64,000 bases of DNA from DASRHD01 sp035485575. GTDB taxonomy: Bacteria > Verrucomicrobiota > Verrucomicrobiia > Opitutales > Opitutaceae. The notes beneath the pieces were generated by a model. That model was not told the DNA's origin. It saw only the letters and a program-made list of their open reading frames with translations, and searched no databases. The stretch covers positions 62,001-126,000 of the forward strand of contig DATHNW010000033.1 in assembly GCA_035485575.1 (NCBI GenBank), in the 5' to 3' direction. Made by a program: the position numbers and the translations under genes. Positions 25,936-37,070 of the stretch are shown piece by piece (position 1 is the first letter of the stretch; every line of letters starts with the position of its first letter).

Positions 25936-26628
25936 ATGCTCATCGCGGAAATTTTTTATTCCCTGCAGGGTGAAGGCGAGCTGACCGGCATGCCGTCGGT
26001 CTTTGTGCGCGCCAGCGGCTGCAATCTGCGCTGCACCTGGTGCGACACCCCGTATGCCTCGTGGAACCCCGAGGGCACACAACGGAGCATCAGCGACATC
26101 ATGGCTGAAGTGCAGAAACATCCGGCGCGGCACGTGGTGCTGACCGGAGGCGAACCGATGATCGCGCCGCAGATGCGTGAACTCGCGGGCGAATTGAAGC
26201 AGCTGGGCCATCATGTGACCATCGAGACGGCAGCAACGATCCCACCCGGCGGCATCGCGTGCGACCTGGCGTCACTTTCGCCCAAATTGCTCAATTCCGC
26301 GCCCGACACCGGGGCGCACCCGGCCTGGCGCAAAAAGCACGAGGCCACGCGCTGGCAGCCGGAGGTGGTACGCGCCTGGGTCGATGGCTATCCGTATCAG
26401 TTCAAGTTCGTCGTCGCACAGCCAGCCGACGTCGACGAACTGGAAGGCATGCTGGAAAGACTCGGCCGCGACATCCCTCGCCACAAGGTGCTGCTCATGC
26501 CGGAAGGCACCACGATCGAAGGCCTGCGTTCCCGCGCCGCCTGGCTGGCGGACCTTTGCAAAGCCCGCGGCTACCGTTATGCGCACCGGCTGCACATCGA
26601 GCTCTACGGCAACAAGCGCGGGACGTGA
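25936..26628 (+). CDS. queE: 7-carboxy-7-deazaguanine synthase
   Basis: QueE is a radical SAM enzyme that rearranges 6-carboxytetrahydropterin to 7-carboxy-7-deazaguanine, the step before QueC. The 230-residue product has EIFYSLQGEGELTGMPSVFVR, the radical SAM motif CNLRCTWCDT, and TGGEPMI. The substrate order QueE then QueC is reversed relative to gene order. The coupling to queC supports the assignment; queD and tRNA-guanine transglycosylase are not in this window. Confidence 0.95.
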   Translation: MLIAEIFYSLQGEGELTGMPSVFVRASGCNLRCTWCDTPYASWNPEGTQRSISDIMAEVQKHPARHVVLTGGEPMIAPQMRELAGELKQLGHHVTIETAATIPPGGIACDLASLSPKLLNSAPDTGAHPAWRKKHEATRWQPEVVRAWVDGYPYQFKFVVAQPADVDELEGMLERLGRDIPRHKVLLMPEGTTIEGLRSRAAWLADLCKARGYRYAHRLHIELYGNKRGT

Positions 26629-26689
26629 AATTTACCGGCACGGTTCTTTACTCCGTAACCGGCATTCTTATGGTCCATGTTGATTTTTT

Positions 26690-29600
26690 ATGATCAAGGA
26701 TGCTCCTGCTTCACGCGAGACCCTGCGCCATGCCATCAATCTGCGCCTGTCCCTGCTGGGCTGTCCGCCCGTGCAGAATGGTGAAGCGGCCGCATGGATC
26801 GATCTCGCCGCGCCGATTTTCGCCCGTCATCGCGAGATCACCCGCCGGCTCTCCGACCGGCTCAGCCCGGTGGATGAACGCATCCAGCGTTTCCTGGAAA
26901 GTTACCTCGCCGACATCGGCCCTGCTCCGCAACTGCCGGTGCGCACCTTTGTCCTCGACGAGCCCGGCCTGGCCCGCGCGCTTTCGCTGCCCGCCGATGG
27001 CGACGAATTTTCTTCCGCCCTGCTGAAGAGCTACCGCTTGCGCAACGGCGTGCTGCACAATCCGGCCAACGACCGCCGCACCACCCAGGGTGTTTTTCAC
27101 ATCGCCGAGGGCGGGCTGCCCGTTCCCGACGACAAGCTGGCCGTGCCCAAGGCCGTCTTCTCCCGGTTGCTCGATTTCGCGCTGCGGCCTTCGCATGAGC
27201 TTCTCCGCCTGCCCTACACCGCCGGGCACACGCGGCAGGCCGAAGCGATGGTGTCGCTGCTCCTGCGTCCACTCGTCGTGCCCGCCGTGCCGGGCTTTAC
27301 CGGCGAGAAGCGGATGGAGATCCGCTTCTTCGCGCCCGGCTCGCTCGTTTCCAACCTGGACTTCGTCGAGAACATCTTCGGCAACGCCGGCGATCCCTAT
27401 CTCCCCGAAAATGACGCTGCGCTCGATGTTGACGGCTGGACCGGCCACACCGGTTGCGTCATCCTCGCGCCGCATCTCACCAGCGTGCCCAAGCACATCG
27501 CCGGCCTGCCGCCGTGGAACCTCGCGACCCCGCGCCAGCGGCGTGATGGCATGTGCTGGAAAAAAGAGGACGAGCTCTACAACAACGGCTCGGCTTTCAA
27601 GCTTTGCGCCCGCGACGCCCGCGGCGTAATCGTCACCATCATCGCCGACAATTACTACGGCTACTGCAAGAAAGAGGTGAAGACGCAGATCAGCTTCGCG
27701 GCGAACCTCTACGGATCGGCCGAGGAGGAACACGCCGGCGGCGCGCTCGTCTTCCCGAGCTATGACTTGAGCGACGACTTCGGTGCGTACACCGAGCCGA
27801 AGGATTACTCGATTGCCGACGTCGTGACGCGCTACAGCGGCCGCTTTGTGCTTCAGCCGGAAGGTTACGCGCTGGACCGCGAACTGCCCGAGGTCGTGCT
27901 CGTGCCGGAGGAAAGCCTCTTCGACCTGCACACGCAAACGGCCTCTTGGGCCGGCGCCGACGGAACGCCCCGCCGGCTCAAGCTGCTCGCCGACAAGGCC
28001 TACCTGCGCCCCAGCGGTTATCGCGTGCATATGGAACCTGTCCGCGGCGAACGCGGCCAATGGCGGCTGGTCGGTACCGTGGCGGACGGCCTTTTCTGCC
28101 ACAAGCCCTGCACCGTCTCCGGCGGCGGCAAGTCCGAGATTTCCAAGGCCATTTCTGACGCCATCCTGCCCGGCCATGTGTTCGTGGCCGACTTTGACCG
28201 GGATTTCGATGCCGTCGCCGCCATTCTCGCGCGCGATTTGAGCGACCGGTTCAAGGACCCCTCGCGCCGCACCAGTGACCGGCGCCCCGTGCTCAGCCCG
28301 CAGCGCTCGCTCGGCAGCGTCATCAAGCTTTTCACGCCCTCGCGCCGCGAATACATCGATGCCTACAATGCCTGGCTCAAGGCCATCCCCTCGCACATCA
28401 AGGAGCTCGTTTTCGTCGTCAAATGCCTCCACAAGCCCGAATGGGGCGACGATTGGCGCCGGCACTTTTCCGTCGATTTGATCAACGGCCGCCCCGGCAA
28501 CGAACTCAAGTTTCACGGCCGAAAACTCGTCGTGAATACCCTGCGCATCGGCTACGATGCCGACGATTCCTGGCGCGTCTTCAGCCTGCGGCACGATTTC
28601 CATCCCGCAGCCAAGGTGCAGATGGAGGACGACATCACCGCCTCCGTCGTCGCGCCCGGGGAGAAGGGCGATGTGTCGCAAAAATTCCTGCAGAATTGCG
28701 AAGCCCGCCTCTTCCAGCGACCCGACGAGGCCATCCACCGCGGTTATGACCGGCAGGCCGAGGCCGAGATGGCCAGTCCCGGCAATTTCATCTCCAACTA
28801 CGAACCCCTCAAGGCCGCGGACGCGCGCGCGCTGGTCGAGGATGCGATCGGCTTTTCCGCCTTCACCAAGCCCATGCAACGCCTGATTGGCGAGGCGGCT
28901 GAGGCTGGTGACGGGGCTTCTCCACGCTATTTCGTTTCCTCCGCGCATCCGCGGCTGGTGGATGGCAAGCCGTCCAAAAATCCCCGCTATCTCCAGCTCC
29001 GGCCCGACGTGGCCTACCCGCTCAACACGGCACTGGCGGAACTTTCCCAGCGCTTGCGGCGCAAATTACCACCCGGCGCACCCGTGCTTCGGCCGGTCAG
29101 GCTCGTCGTGCCCGGCCGCCGCAACAATCCGCCCGAGCCGGGCATCCGCCCGCTCTGCGTCTTCAATCCCATCCACCATCTCGAGCTGCCCGAGCTGTTC
29201 ATGGAGCTGATCAGCTCGATGACGGGGAAATCCCCCTCTACCACCGGCGCCGGCTCCGAAGGCGCGCTGACCAAGGGACCGTTCAATGCCCTGCCGCCGA
29301 TCATCGACCTCAATGCGGCCCTGGTCTCGTTCATCCTCACCGGTCACGACGTCTTCATCACGTGCGCCGGATATGTCGGTCCCAAGGTGCGGGTCGACCA
29401 CGACATCAGTCTGCTCGTGCCCGAGATTTTCTCGCGCATGCTGAATCCCGAGCGCAGCGCCGCGAACCTCATCGCCGACGGCTGCCTTGAACGCTGCACC
29501 GATTTCGAGCACGCCGGCAAAAAGGTCCTCGCCAGCCGCCTCGGCTACCGCATCACCACGCGCTTCATGCGCATTTATGCGGGTCGCGTCTTCACCAATC

Positions 29601-30082
29601 CGCATGCCGTTTTCACCGACGAGATGCTGCGGCCAGAGCTGCAGGACATGGACGTGTTCGCGGACGGCGTGGACAACATCGTCGCCACACACCGCCGCGT
29701 GGCCGAGAGCTACTTCAACGACGGCAGCATCGAACTCGCCTGCCCTCCCCTCCACGCCTTGCTGCATATCATGGTGCACGGCCAGCATCAGGGCCTGGGC
29801 CTGGAGGCGCCGGCCATCCGCACGCTGTTCACCCGCGAACACCTGCTCGGCAGCGAGTGGTATGCGGCACGGCTGGACGCCAAACAGCGGGTCGATGTCG
29901 CGTTGTGGGACCGGCACGTCAAATCGCTCGAACGCTTCTTCGACCAGCCATTCTATGCCGATGTCATCGCGCGCCTTCAGCTGAAGGAACGCCTTGCCCA
30001 TGCGCGAGCCGAACTCGCCCGGGTTAACTCCGCCACCTATCGCGCCAGTCTCCAAGGCACCATCGGCCGCCAGTTGCTCTGA
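26690..30082 (+). CDS. PEPCK-like giant protein, probable pyrophosphate-type phosphoenolpyruvate carboxykinase
   Basis: The 1130-residue cytosolic protein has no signal or membrane helix. The segment SGGGKSEISK at about residues 476-486 resembles the phosphate-binding kinase-1 loop of PEP carboxykinases, followed by an acidic ADFDRDFD. Size is far larger than ATP- or GTP-PEPCK (about 530-620 residues) but fits the PPi-dependent enzymes described from Entamoeba and Propionibacterium, which interconvert oxaloacetate plus PPi with PEP, phosphate and CO2. The conserved-looking stretches VLHNPANDRRTTQG, NNGSAFKLCARDARG and NYYGYCKKEVKTQISF support an ordered enzyme. The family call is from memory and not searched. 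ATG at 26690 lies in an AT-rich leader. Confidence 0.55.
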   Translation: MIKDAPASRETLRHAINLRLSLLGCPPVQNGEAAAWIDLAAPIFARHREITRRLSDRLSPVDERIQRFLESYLADIGPAPQLPVRTFVLDEPGLARALSLPADGDEFSSALLKSYRLRNGVLHNPANDRRTTQGVFHIAEGGLPVPDDKLAVPKAVFSRLLDFALRPSHELLRLPYTAGHTRQAEAMVSLLLRPLVVPAVPGFTGEKRMEIRFFAPGSLVSNLDFVENIFGNAGDPYLPENDAALDVDGWTGHTGCVILAPHLTSVPKHIAGLPPWNLATPRQRRDGMCWKKEDELYNNGSAFKLCARDARGVIVTIIADNYYGYCKKEVKTQISFAANLYGSAEEEHAGGALVFPSYDLSDDFGAYTEPKDYSIADVVTRYSGRFVLQPEGYALDRELPEVVLVPEESLFDLHTQTASWAGADGTPRRLKLLADKAYLRPSGYRVHMEPVRGERGQWRLVGTVADGLFCHKPCTVSGGGKSEISKAISDAILPGHVFVADFDRDFDAVAAILARDLSDRFKDPSRRTSDRRPVLSPQRSLGSVIKLFTPSRREYIDAYNAWLKAIPSHIKELVFVVKCLHKPEWGDDWRRHFSVDLINGRPGNELKFHGRKLVVNTLRIGYDADDSWRVFSLRHDFHPAAKVQMEDDITASVVAPGEKGDVSQKFLQNCEARLFQRPDEAIHRGYDRQAEAEMASPGNFISNYEPLKAADARALVEDAIGFSAFTKPMQRLIGEAAEAGDGASPRYFVSSAHPRLVDGKPSKNPRYLQLRPDVAYPLNTALAELSQRLRRKLPPGAPVLRPVRLVVPGRRNNPPEPGIRPLCVFNPIHHLELPELFMELISSMTGKSPSTTGAGSEGALTKGPFNALPPIIDLNAALVSFILTGHDVFITCAGYVGPKVRVDHDISLLVPEIFSRMLNPERSAANLIADGCLERCTDFEHAGKKVLASRLGYRITTRFMRIYAGRVFTNPHAVFTDEMLRPELQDMDVFADGVDNIVATHRRVAESYFNDGSIELACPPLHALLHIMVHGQHQGLGLEAPAIRTLFTREHLLGSEWYAARLDAKQRVDVALWDRHVKSLERFFDQPFYADVIARLQLKERLAHARAELARVNSATYRASLQGTIGRQLL

Positions 30083-30118
30083 TCGGGCACCGATTTTATT
30101 TTAATAAACGGACCTCGT

Positions 30119-30138
30119 CCCAATCCCTTGGGGTTTTT
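30119..30138 (+). terminator. Weak rho-independent terminator
   Basis: CCCAA (30119-30123) and TTGGG (30128-30132) form a short stem with a four-base loop, followed by G and five T. It lies 37 bases after the PEPCK-like gene and between convergent genes. The stem is short, so confidence is modest. Confidence 0.4.
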
Positions 30139-30155
30139 GCCGTCGCGCGTCAGCC

Positions 30156-31187
30156 TCAGGCCCGTTCAGGAGGGCAACGCTGCGCAGTTGTTCGCCGGCC
30201 AGCCAAAAAGTATGAGCCGACCACCGCCACCGCGGCGATCAACTGGGCAATCAAAGTCTCGAGGGTCGGAAAGATCGAAAACCACAGCCCCATCCAGTCA
30301 GGAATTAATTTTGTCAGCCACGGGATGGGTGTCGTGGGAATCCAGCCGGCCAGCTGCATTTCCTGCGCTTGCTCTCCGACCATGACCAGCAACACCACAC
30401 CGAGCATGATTCCGGTCAGGACCAGCATCTTCCGGTAGGGAAGGCGGCGATGCGCCACAAAATTCAGCACGGCAACAAGGGCCGTAAAGGAAAGACCCAG
30501 CAGCGTGCCCCAAAGCACCACCCTTCCGCCCAGCTTCAAATGGTAGCTTTGCAGAAAAAGCACCACCTCAAAGCCCTCCCGATAGAGCGAGGAAAAACCC
30601 AACAGCCCCAGGCCCGACAGAAGACGTTTCCGGCAGCCTGCACAGACGTTCGGTTCTTCCAGAAGCTGGCGCTTGCGCCGATTGTGCAGCGAAATCCAGC
30701 CGCCCCAGTAAACCTTGTGGAAAAACCAATTCATGACGACCAGCAACACGATCACGGCCAGCAAACCGGTGCCGGCTTGCAGCGCGAGAGCCGGAACCTG
30801 GCCGCTCAGATCGCTCACGATGCCCACCGCAATGAACCAAGTGATCAACGTCGCCACAAATCCCAAACCCGCGCCAACCGCAATGGGACGCCGATGCATC
30901 CGGTCGGTTCCAACCATGCTCGCGGTGATCGCCGAAAGAACCAGAATGCACTCCAACCCTTCGCGAAACACCAAAATACCGATGTCAAGAATAGCGGCCC
31001 CGCGGGTCGTGTCCGGTGCAACCGGATCAGGGTTTCCATGGGCTGAAATGCCCTGCCAGGCGAACACCACCACCAAAGCCACCGCTGCCGTTATCAGCAC
31101 TCCGCGCAAGACCCCACGCGCAAGCGAGCGGCCACCTCTGGTAGTCGGAACCCCTGTTGCTTGAATGGGTAGGGTGATGGATTTCAT
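30156..31187 (-). CDS. FTR1/EfeU-family iron permease
   Basis: The 343-residue inner-membrane protein imports iron (or lead, in some members). Two REGLE-type iron-binding motifs are present: FREGLECIL (first helix of the family core) and YREGFEVVL. There are about seven hydrophobic helices, and a CAGC pair (VCAGCRKR) in a cytoplasmic or periplasmic loop. ATG at 31187 was chosen over TTG one codon earlier. No efeO/efeB genes lie nearby. A Fur-like site just upstream suggests iron repression. Confidence 0.88.
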   Translation of the reverse strand: MKSITLPIQATGVPTTRGGRSLARGVLRGVLITAAVALVVVFAWQGISAHGNPDPVAPDTTRGAAILDIGILVFREGLECILVLSAITASMVGTDRMHRRPIAVGAGLGFVATLITWFIAVGIVSDLSGQVPALALQAGTGLLAVIVLLVVMNWFFHKVYWGGWISLHNRRKRQLLEEPNVCAGCRKRLLSGLGLLGFSSLYREGFEVVLFLQSYHLKLGGRVVLWGTLLGLSFTALVAVLNFVAHRRLPYRKMLVLTGIMLGVVLLVMVGEQAQEMQLAGWIPTTPIPWLTKLIPDWMGLWFSIFPTLETLIAQLIAAVAVVGSYFLAGRRTTAQRCPPERA

Positions 31188-31208
31188 CAAAACGGGCAGT
31201 GATTAAAC

Positions 31209-31227
31209 GGAGACTCATTCTCATTGA
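31209..31227 (-). promoter_or_regulatory. Fur-like box before the FTR1 permease
   Basis: On the minus strand the run TGAGAATGAGTCTC resembles the Fur consensus TGATAATGATTATCA, with matches at most symmetric positions. It lies about 25 bases upstream of the iron permease start, a logical place for iron repression. Confidence 0.5.
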
Positions 31228-31423
31228 CCGACAACAAAAAACTTCTTGTCAGCCATAAAAACGACAAAACATATTTATTAATAACATCTTCGGCATAAAA
31301 AATTTCGCGTAATCTGCAATGCGCTGAAAGCCCGATCAAAATGGCTGCGGGGTCCAGAAAGAAGCTGTAAGCGTTATCTTTCTGCGACCGTTCGGCGGGC
31401 TCTGACGGGACACTACCAGCCTG

Positions 31424-31831
31424 TCAACGACGGCGCCGCTTGATGCCAAGTTGGGCCACGGTAAAGCGCACAAGGCCTTCGAGCCGCTCGACTTCAGCGG
31501 GTTCGAGGCCGTCTTTGCCTTTGAGTGCTTCTTCCGCGCGCTTCATGGCCGCCTCGACCGCGTGTTCGTCGATTTTTTCCTCGGTGATGGCCGACTCCGC
31601 GAGAACAGAGACCTTATCGCCGGCGACCTGGGCAAAACCTCCGCCGACGATCAGGAATTGCGTGGTGGTGCCCTTGATCACGCGCAGTTCGCCATAGCTC
31701 ACCTGTGTGAGCAGCGGAATATGGCCGGGCAGGATGCCGACCTCTCCCTCGACGGTCGGAATGACCACGCTGTCGATCGTGTCGGAGTAGACCTGCGCTT
31801 CGGGCGTGACGATTTCGAGCGTGAGCGACAT
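31424..31831 (-). CDS. atpC: ATP synthase F1 epsilon subunit
   Basis: The 135-residue epsilon subunit joins the central rotor stalk and can inhibit ATP hydrolysis. The beta-sandwich N-terminal part reads LEIVTPEAQVYSDTIDSVVIPTVEGEVGILPGHIPLLTQV, standard for the family, and the C-terminal helices AVEAAMKRAEEALKG follow. It is the last gene of the operon, 8 bases after atpD. Confidence 0.97.
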   Translation of the reverse strand: MSLTLEIVTPEAQVYSDTIDSVVIPTVEGEVGILPGHIPLLTQVSYGELRVIKGTTTQFLIVGGGFAQVAGDKVSVLAESAITEEKIDEHAVEAAMKRAEEALKGKDGLEPAEVERLEGLVRFTVAQLGIKRRRR

Positions 31832-31839
31832 GTGAAAAA

Positions 31840-33255
31840 TTACTTCTTCGAGGTAGCGATGACTTCGTCGATGCCACCCTTCATGTAGAAATCGCCCTCG
31901 GTGACGTCGTCGAGCTGGCCATCGAGGATCATCTTGAAGCCGCGCACGGTGTCCTTGACGGAGACGTATTTACCGGGCGAACCCGTAAAGACCTCGGCCA
32001 CGTGGAACGGCTGCGAGAGGAAACGCTGGATTTTGCGCGCGCGATACACGGTCTGCTTGTCCTCGGGCGAAAGTTCGTCAAGGCCGAGGATGGCGATGAT
32101 GTCCTGCAGATCCTTATAGCGCTGGAGGACGCGCTGCACTTCGCGCGCCACACGATAATGTTCCTCGCCGACAATGTCGGCTTGCAGCGCTTTCGAAACC
32201 GACGCGAGCGGATCGACCGCGGGATAAATGCCGAGCTCGGCGATGGAACGCTCGAGCACGATGGTCGAGTCAAGGTGGGCAAAGGTGTTCGCAGGCGCCG
32301 GATCGGTAAGATCGTCAGCCGGCACGTAAACCGCCTGGAAGGACGTGATGGAGCCTTTTTTGGTCGAGGTGATGCGCTCCTGCAAAAGGCCCATTTCGTT
32401 GGCGAGCGTGGGCTGGTAGCCGACGGCGGAGGGGGAGCGGCCGAGCAATGCCGACACTTCAGAGCCGGCCTGCGAGAAGCGGAAGATGTTGTCGACGAAG
32501 AGCAGCACGTCCTGGTTTTTCTCGTCGCGGAAATACTCGGTCATGGCGAGGGCCGAGAGCGCGACGCGCATGCGGGCGCCCGGGGGTTCGTTCATCTGGC
32601 CGTAAACCAGCGCGACCTTCGACTTGCTGAGGTCCTTCTGGTCGATGACGCCGGCCTCGGACATTTCGTGGTAAAGATCATTGCCTTCGCGGGAGCGTTC
32701 GCCAACGCCGGCAAAGACGGAATAGCCGCCGTGCGCCTTGGCGATATTGTTGATCAGCTCCATGATGACGACGGTCTTGCCGACGCCGGCGCCGCCGAAT
32801 GCACCGACCTTGCCGCCCTTCACGAAGGGACAGATGAGGTCGATGACCTTGATGCCGGTCTCGAGGATGTTGGCCTTCGTGTCCTGGTCGACCAGCGCGG
32901 GAGCTGCACGGTGAATCGGGTATTTTTTATCGAATTTCACCGGGCCTTTGCCGTCCACGACATCGCCCGTGACATTGAAGATGCGGCCGAGGACGCCTTC
33001 ACCGACGGGTACGGAGATCGGCGCACCGGTGTCGGTCACGGACATGCCGCGCTTCAGGCCCTCGGACGAGGACATGGCGATGGCGCGCGTGACTCCCTCG
33101 CCGAGGTGCTGCTGCACTTCAAGCGTCAGCTGCTCGGTCTTGCCGGCGACGGAAAACTCGACGGTGAGCGCCTGGTAGATGGGCGGCATGGCGTTTTCGG
33201 AGAACTGCACGTCGACGACGGGGCCGATGACTTGGACGATTTTACCGGTGTTCAT
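31840..33255 (-). CDS. atpD: ATP synthase F1 beta subunit
   Basis: The 471-residue catalytic subunit has Walker A GGAGVGKTVIM, GERSREGNDLY, and the DELSEEDK-like DELSPEDKQTVYRARK segment. Length is typical. The SALLGRSPSAVGYQPTL loop is highly conserved. It starts at ATG 33255, 20 bases after atpG. Confidence 0.98.
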   Translation of the reverse strand: MNTGKIVQVIGPVVDVQFSENAMPPIYQALTVEFSVAGKTEQLTLEVQQHLGEGVTRAIAMSSSEGLKRGMSVTDTGAPISVPVGEGVLGRIFNVTGDVVDGKGPVKFDKKYPIHRAAPALVDQDTKANILETGIKVIDLICPFVKGGKVGAFGGAGVGKTVVIMELINNIAKAHGGYSVFAGVGERSREGNDLYHEMSEAGVIDQKDLSKSKVALVYGQMNEPPGARMRVALSALAMTEYFRDEKNQDVLLFVDNIFRFSQAGSEVSALLGRSPSAVGYQPTLANEMGLLQERITSTKKGSITSFQAVYVPADDLTDPAPANTFAHLDSTIVLERSIAELGIYPAVDPLASVSKALQADIVGEEHYRVAREVQRVLQRYKDLQDIIAILGLDELSPEDKQTVYRARKIQRFLSQPFHVAEVFTGSPGKYVSVKDTVRGFKMILDGQLDDVTEGDFYMKGGIDEVIATSKK

Positions 33256-33275
33256 TTTTTTGAGAATGGAAGGGG

Positions 33276-34154
33276 TTAGGCGGCCGTGAATTGCGCGGCG
33301 GCGATCTCGAGGATTTCCTGAGTGATGGCGGCCTGGCGGGCCTTGTTGTATTCGAGAGTGAGGTCGCCGAGGATCTTGGTGGCGTTGTCCTTCGCGGTTT
33401 TCATCGCGACCATGCGGGCGCTGTGCTCGGAGGCCTTGGCCGAGAGGACCAGCTGATAGATGTAGCGATTGACGTAAAACGGCAGCAGGGCCTCGAGCAC
33501 CGGTTGCGCGCCCGGCTCAAAAAGCATTTGCTTCGCATCGGCCGCCCCAGCGGCCGCCGCGCCGCCGTGGCGCCGCAGGTTGTCGATGAATTGGCGCAGG
33601 TTGTCGAGCGGCAGCAAGGGCCGGCAGATCGACTCCTGGATCAGCGTATTTTTAAAGCGCGGGTAGATGATCTCGATGGTGTCGACCGCGCCTTCGAGAA
33701 ACTGCTTGGTCATGAACTCCGCGACAACCTTCACCTCGGCGAAGGGCACGCGGTCATGCACTTGGAAACTGGCAACCAGGTCGCGTTTCGTACGGCCGAG
33801 AAACTGCGCGCCTTTGCGGCCGATGACGACGAACTTCGCGGGCGTCTTGATCTCGGCGGCGAGCTTGAAAAGGTTGCCGTTGAGCGGACCGCAAAGACCC
33901 TTGTCCGTCGTGATCAGCAGAATGCCGCGGGTCTTCACCTCGCGGCGCGCGAGGAACGCATGCAGGGATTCGTCCACGTACGGCGCAAGCGAGGCGAGCA
34001 TGTCGGCCATGAGCTGCGAATAACGCCGGCCGGCGAGCGCCGCCTGCTGGGCCTTCTTCATCTTCGAAGCAGCCACCAGCTCCATCGCCTTGGTGATCTG
34101 GCGGGTGTTCTTGACCGACTTGATGCGGCGGCGGATGTCGCGGGTGGAAGCCAT
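33276..34154 (-). CDS. atpG: ATP synthase F1 gamma subunit
   Basis: The 292-residue central rotor shaft has the N-terminal coiled-coil helix RDIRRRIKSVKNTRQITKAMELVAASKM and the C-terminal partner MKTAKDNATKILGDLTLEYNKARQAAITQEILEI. Middle region: LITTDKGLCGPLNGNLF, matching the family core. It is preceded by atpA with 47 bases between. Confidence 0.97.
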   Translation of the reverse strand: MASTRDIRRRIKSVKNTRQITKAMELVAASKMKKAQQAALAGRRYSQLMADMLASLAPYVDESLHAFLARREVKTRGILLITTDKGLCGPLNGNLFKLAAEIKTPAKFVVIGRKGAQFLGRTKRDLVASFQVHDRVPFAEVKVVAEFMTKQFLEGAVDTIEIIYPRFKNTLIQESICRPLLPLDNLRQFIDNLRRHGGAAAAGAADAKQMLFEPGAQPVLEALLPFYVNRYIYQLVLSAKASEHSARMVAMKTAKDNATKILGDLTLEYNKARQAAITQEILEIAAAQFTAA

Positions 34155-34201
34155 TACGAAAAGGCGTCAGATTTCAGGCGTGAATTGCGAAGCGGGCCGG
34201 C

Positions 34202-35728
<1,527 letters not shown>

Positions 35729-35766
35729 TCGGAAAAAAGGCTGGGGCTGGTGGGTGAGGAAAAACT

Positions 35767-36159
35767 TCAGACGGCGGCGAGCGCGGCAAGCTGCCCGGCG
35801 ACCGAGGCTTCGTAAACATCGTCGCCTACGCGGACGCGCAGGCCGGCGAGGAGGCTTTTGTCCTCGCGCGCGGACGCCGTGACGGGGCGGCCGTATTTTT
35901 TCGTCATCGCGGCGGCGATGGCCTGTAGTGCCGGTTCGGATACGATGCCGGCATGCTCGACGAGGGCGCTGCTCTTCGCCAGTTCGGCGGCGATGAGCCG
36001 GTGGTAGGCCTTGAGCACGACCAGAGGTCCGGCCGGCTTGTGCTTTTCAACATATTCCAGCACCCCCGCCACACGTTCGGCGGAAACTACGCCGTCAACG
36101 ACGCTCAGCTTGAAAAGCCGGCGGGCGAGCTGCTGGGCATGCTTGGCGTGGGACGACAT
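35767..36159 (-). CDS. atpH: ATP synthase F1 delta subunit (short)
   Basis: The 130-residue product is the peripheral stalk delta subunit. It is recognised mainly by position between atpF and atpA and by the C-terminal pattern GLRVRVGDDVYEASVAGQLAAL, which matches the delta-family end. It is shorter than the usual roughly 175 residues: the N-terminal helical domain is compressed. The start, MSSHAKHAQQLARRLFKLSVVDG, looks natural. Confidence 0.88.
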   Translation of the reverse strand: MSSHAKHAQQLARRLFKLSVVDGVVSAERVAGVLEYVEKHKPAGPLVVLKAYHRLIAAELAKSSALVEHAGIVSEPALQAIAAAMTKKYGRPVTASAREDKSLLAGLRVRVGDDVYEASVAGQLAALAAV

Positions 36160-36176
36160 CAGAGAAATTCAGGGCC

Positions 36177-36740
36177 TCAAACCGAAGTGGTGAGCTCGCG
36201 GGCGGCTGAGTCGTTGTAGCGGGCGCGATCGGCCTCGGAGAGCTCCTTGGCGAGGACGCGCTGCGTGGTGGCGACGACCAGGCGGGTGATCTCCGTGCGG
36301 GCGTCGGCGAGCATTTTCTTGCGCTCGAGCTCGATGGCCTGCTGCGCTTTGGCGATGAGGTCATTGGCCCGCTCGGTGGCGGCCTGCTGTTCGCGCTCAG
36401 AGAAATCCTTGGCGGCCTTGCGCGCCTCCTCGATGAGCGTGGCGGCGGCCAGCTGGGCGTTTTTGGTGATGGCGACGCTCTCCTGCTGGGTGGCGTCGAG
36501 CCGGGCCTTCATCTCATCGGCGTACTTGAGACCGGATTCGATCTTCTGCTGACGCTCGTCGAGCGTGGCGATGACCGGCTTGAAGGCGAAACGCCAGAGA
36601 ATGAAGGCGACCACGCAGAAGCTGACGACCTGCGCGAGGATGAGCGGCACACTGATGCCGAAATCGGTGAAGATTTTGGTGACGCCACCAGCAGCCTCGG
36701 CGGCGGGCGCGGCAGTTTCGGCGAAGACGAGAGGGAGCAT
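36177..36740 (-). CDS. atpF: ATP synthase Fo b subunit
   Basis: The 187-residue peripheral stalk subunit has one N-terminal membrane helix (ISVPLILAQVVSFCVVAFILWRF) preceded by an Ala-rich exposed segment, then a long charged coiled coil (LDERQQKIESGLKYADEMKARLD onwards) that links Fo to delta. Length and layout are typical. Confidence 0.95.
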   Translation of the reverse strand: MLPLVFAETAAPAAEAAGGVTKIFTDFGISVPLILAQVVSFCVVAFILWRFAFKPVIATLDERQQKIESGLKYADEMKARLDATQQESVAITKNAQLAAATLIEEARKAAKDFSEREQQAATERANDLIAKAQQAIELERKKMLADARTEITRLVVATTQRVLAKELSEADRARYNDSAARELTTSV

Positions 36741-36788
36741 GGGAGGAAAGAGTCCGCGCCGCCTCTGCAGCGGCGCGGAATGGAAGAA

Positions 36789-36998
36789 TTACTTGCCGAG
36801 GAAGAGGGCGTAGAACGCGACCGCTTCGGCCAGCGCCATGCCGATGATGGCCTGCACCAGAATCTGCGTCGCGGCGCCCGGGTTGCGGCCGACGGCTTCG
36901 GCGGCCTTGAAGCCGACGAGGCCCACGCCGATGGCGGCGCCGAGGCAGCCGAGGCCGCCCTGGATGCTTCCGGTAACTTCAGCGATAACTTGGATCAT
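36789..36998 (-). CDS. atpE: ATP synthase Fo c subunit (proton ring)
   Basis: The 69-residue subunit forms the rotor ring. The first helix has the glycine-rich GCLGAAIGVGLVG, then the polar loop GRNPGAA, then the second helix carrying the ion-binding Glu in GMALAEAVAFYALFLGK. The sodium-type Gln and Ser/Thr ligands are not present (the Gln position reads Val and the residue after Glu is Ala), so it is predicted to use protons. Confidence 0.97.
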   Translation of the reverse strand: MIQVIAEVTGSIQGGLGCLGAAIGVGLVGFKAAEAVGRNPGAATQILVQAIIGMALAEAVAFYALFLGK

Positions 36999-37070
36999 GT
37001 TGGGTTGGTTTTATTGGTTGGATTGCCGCCGTCCGCACGCTTGGCACGGTCCCAGCGGGAAAGGGTTAGC

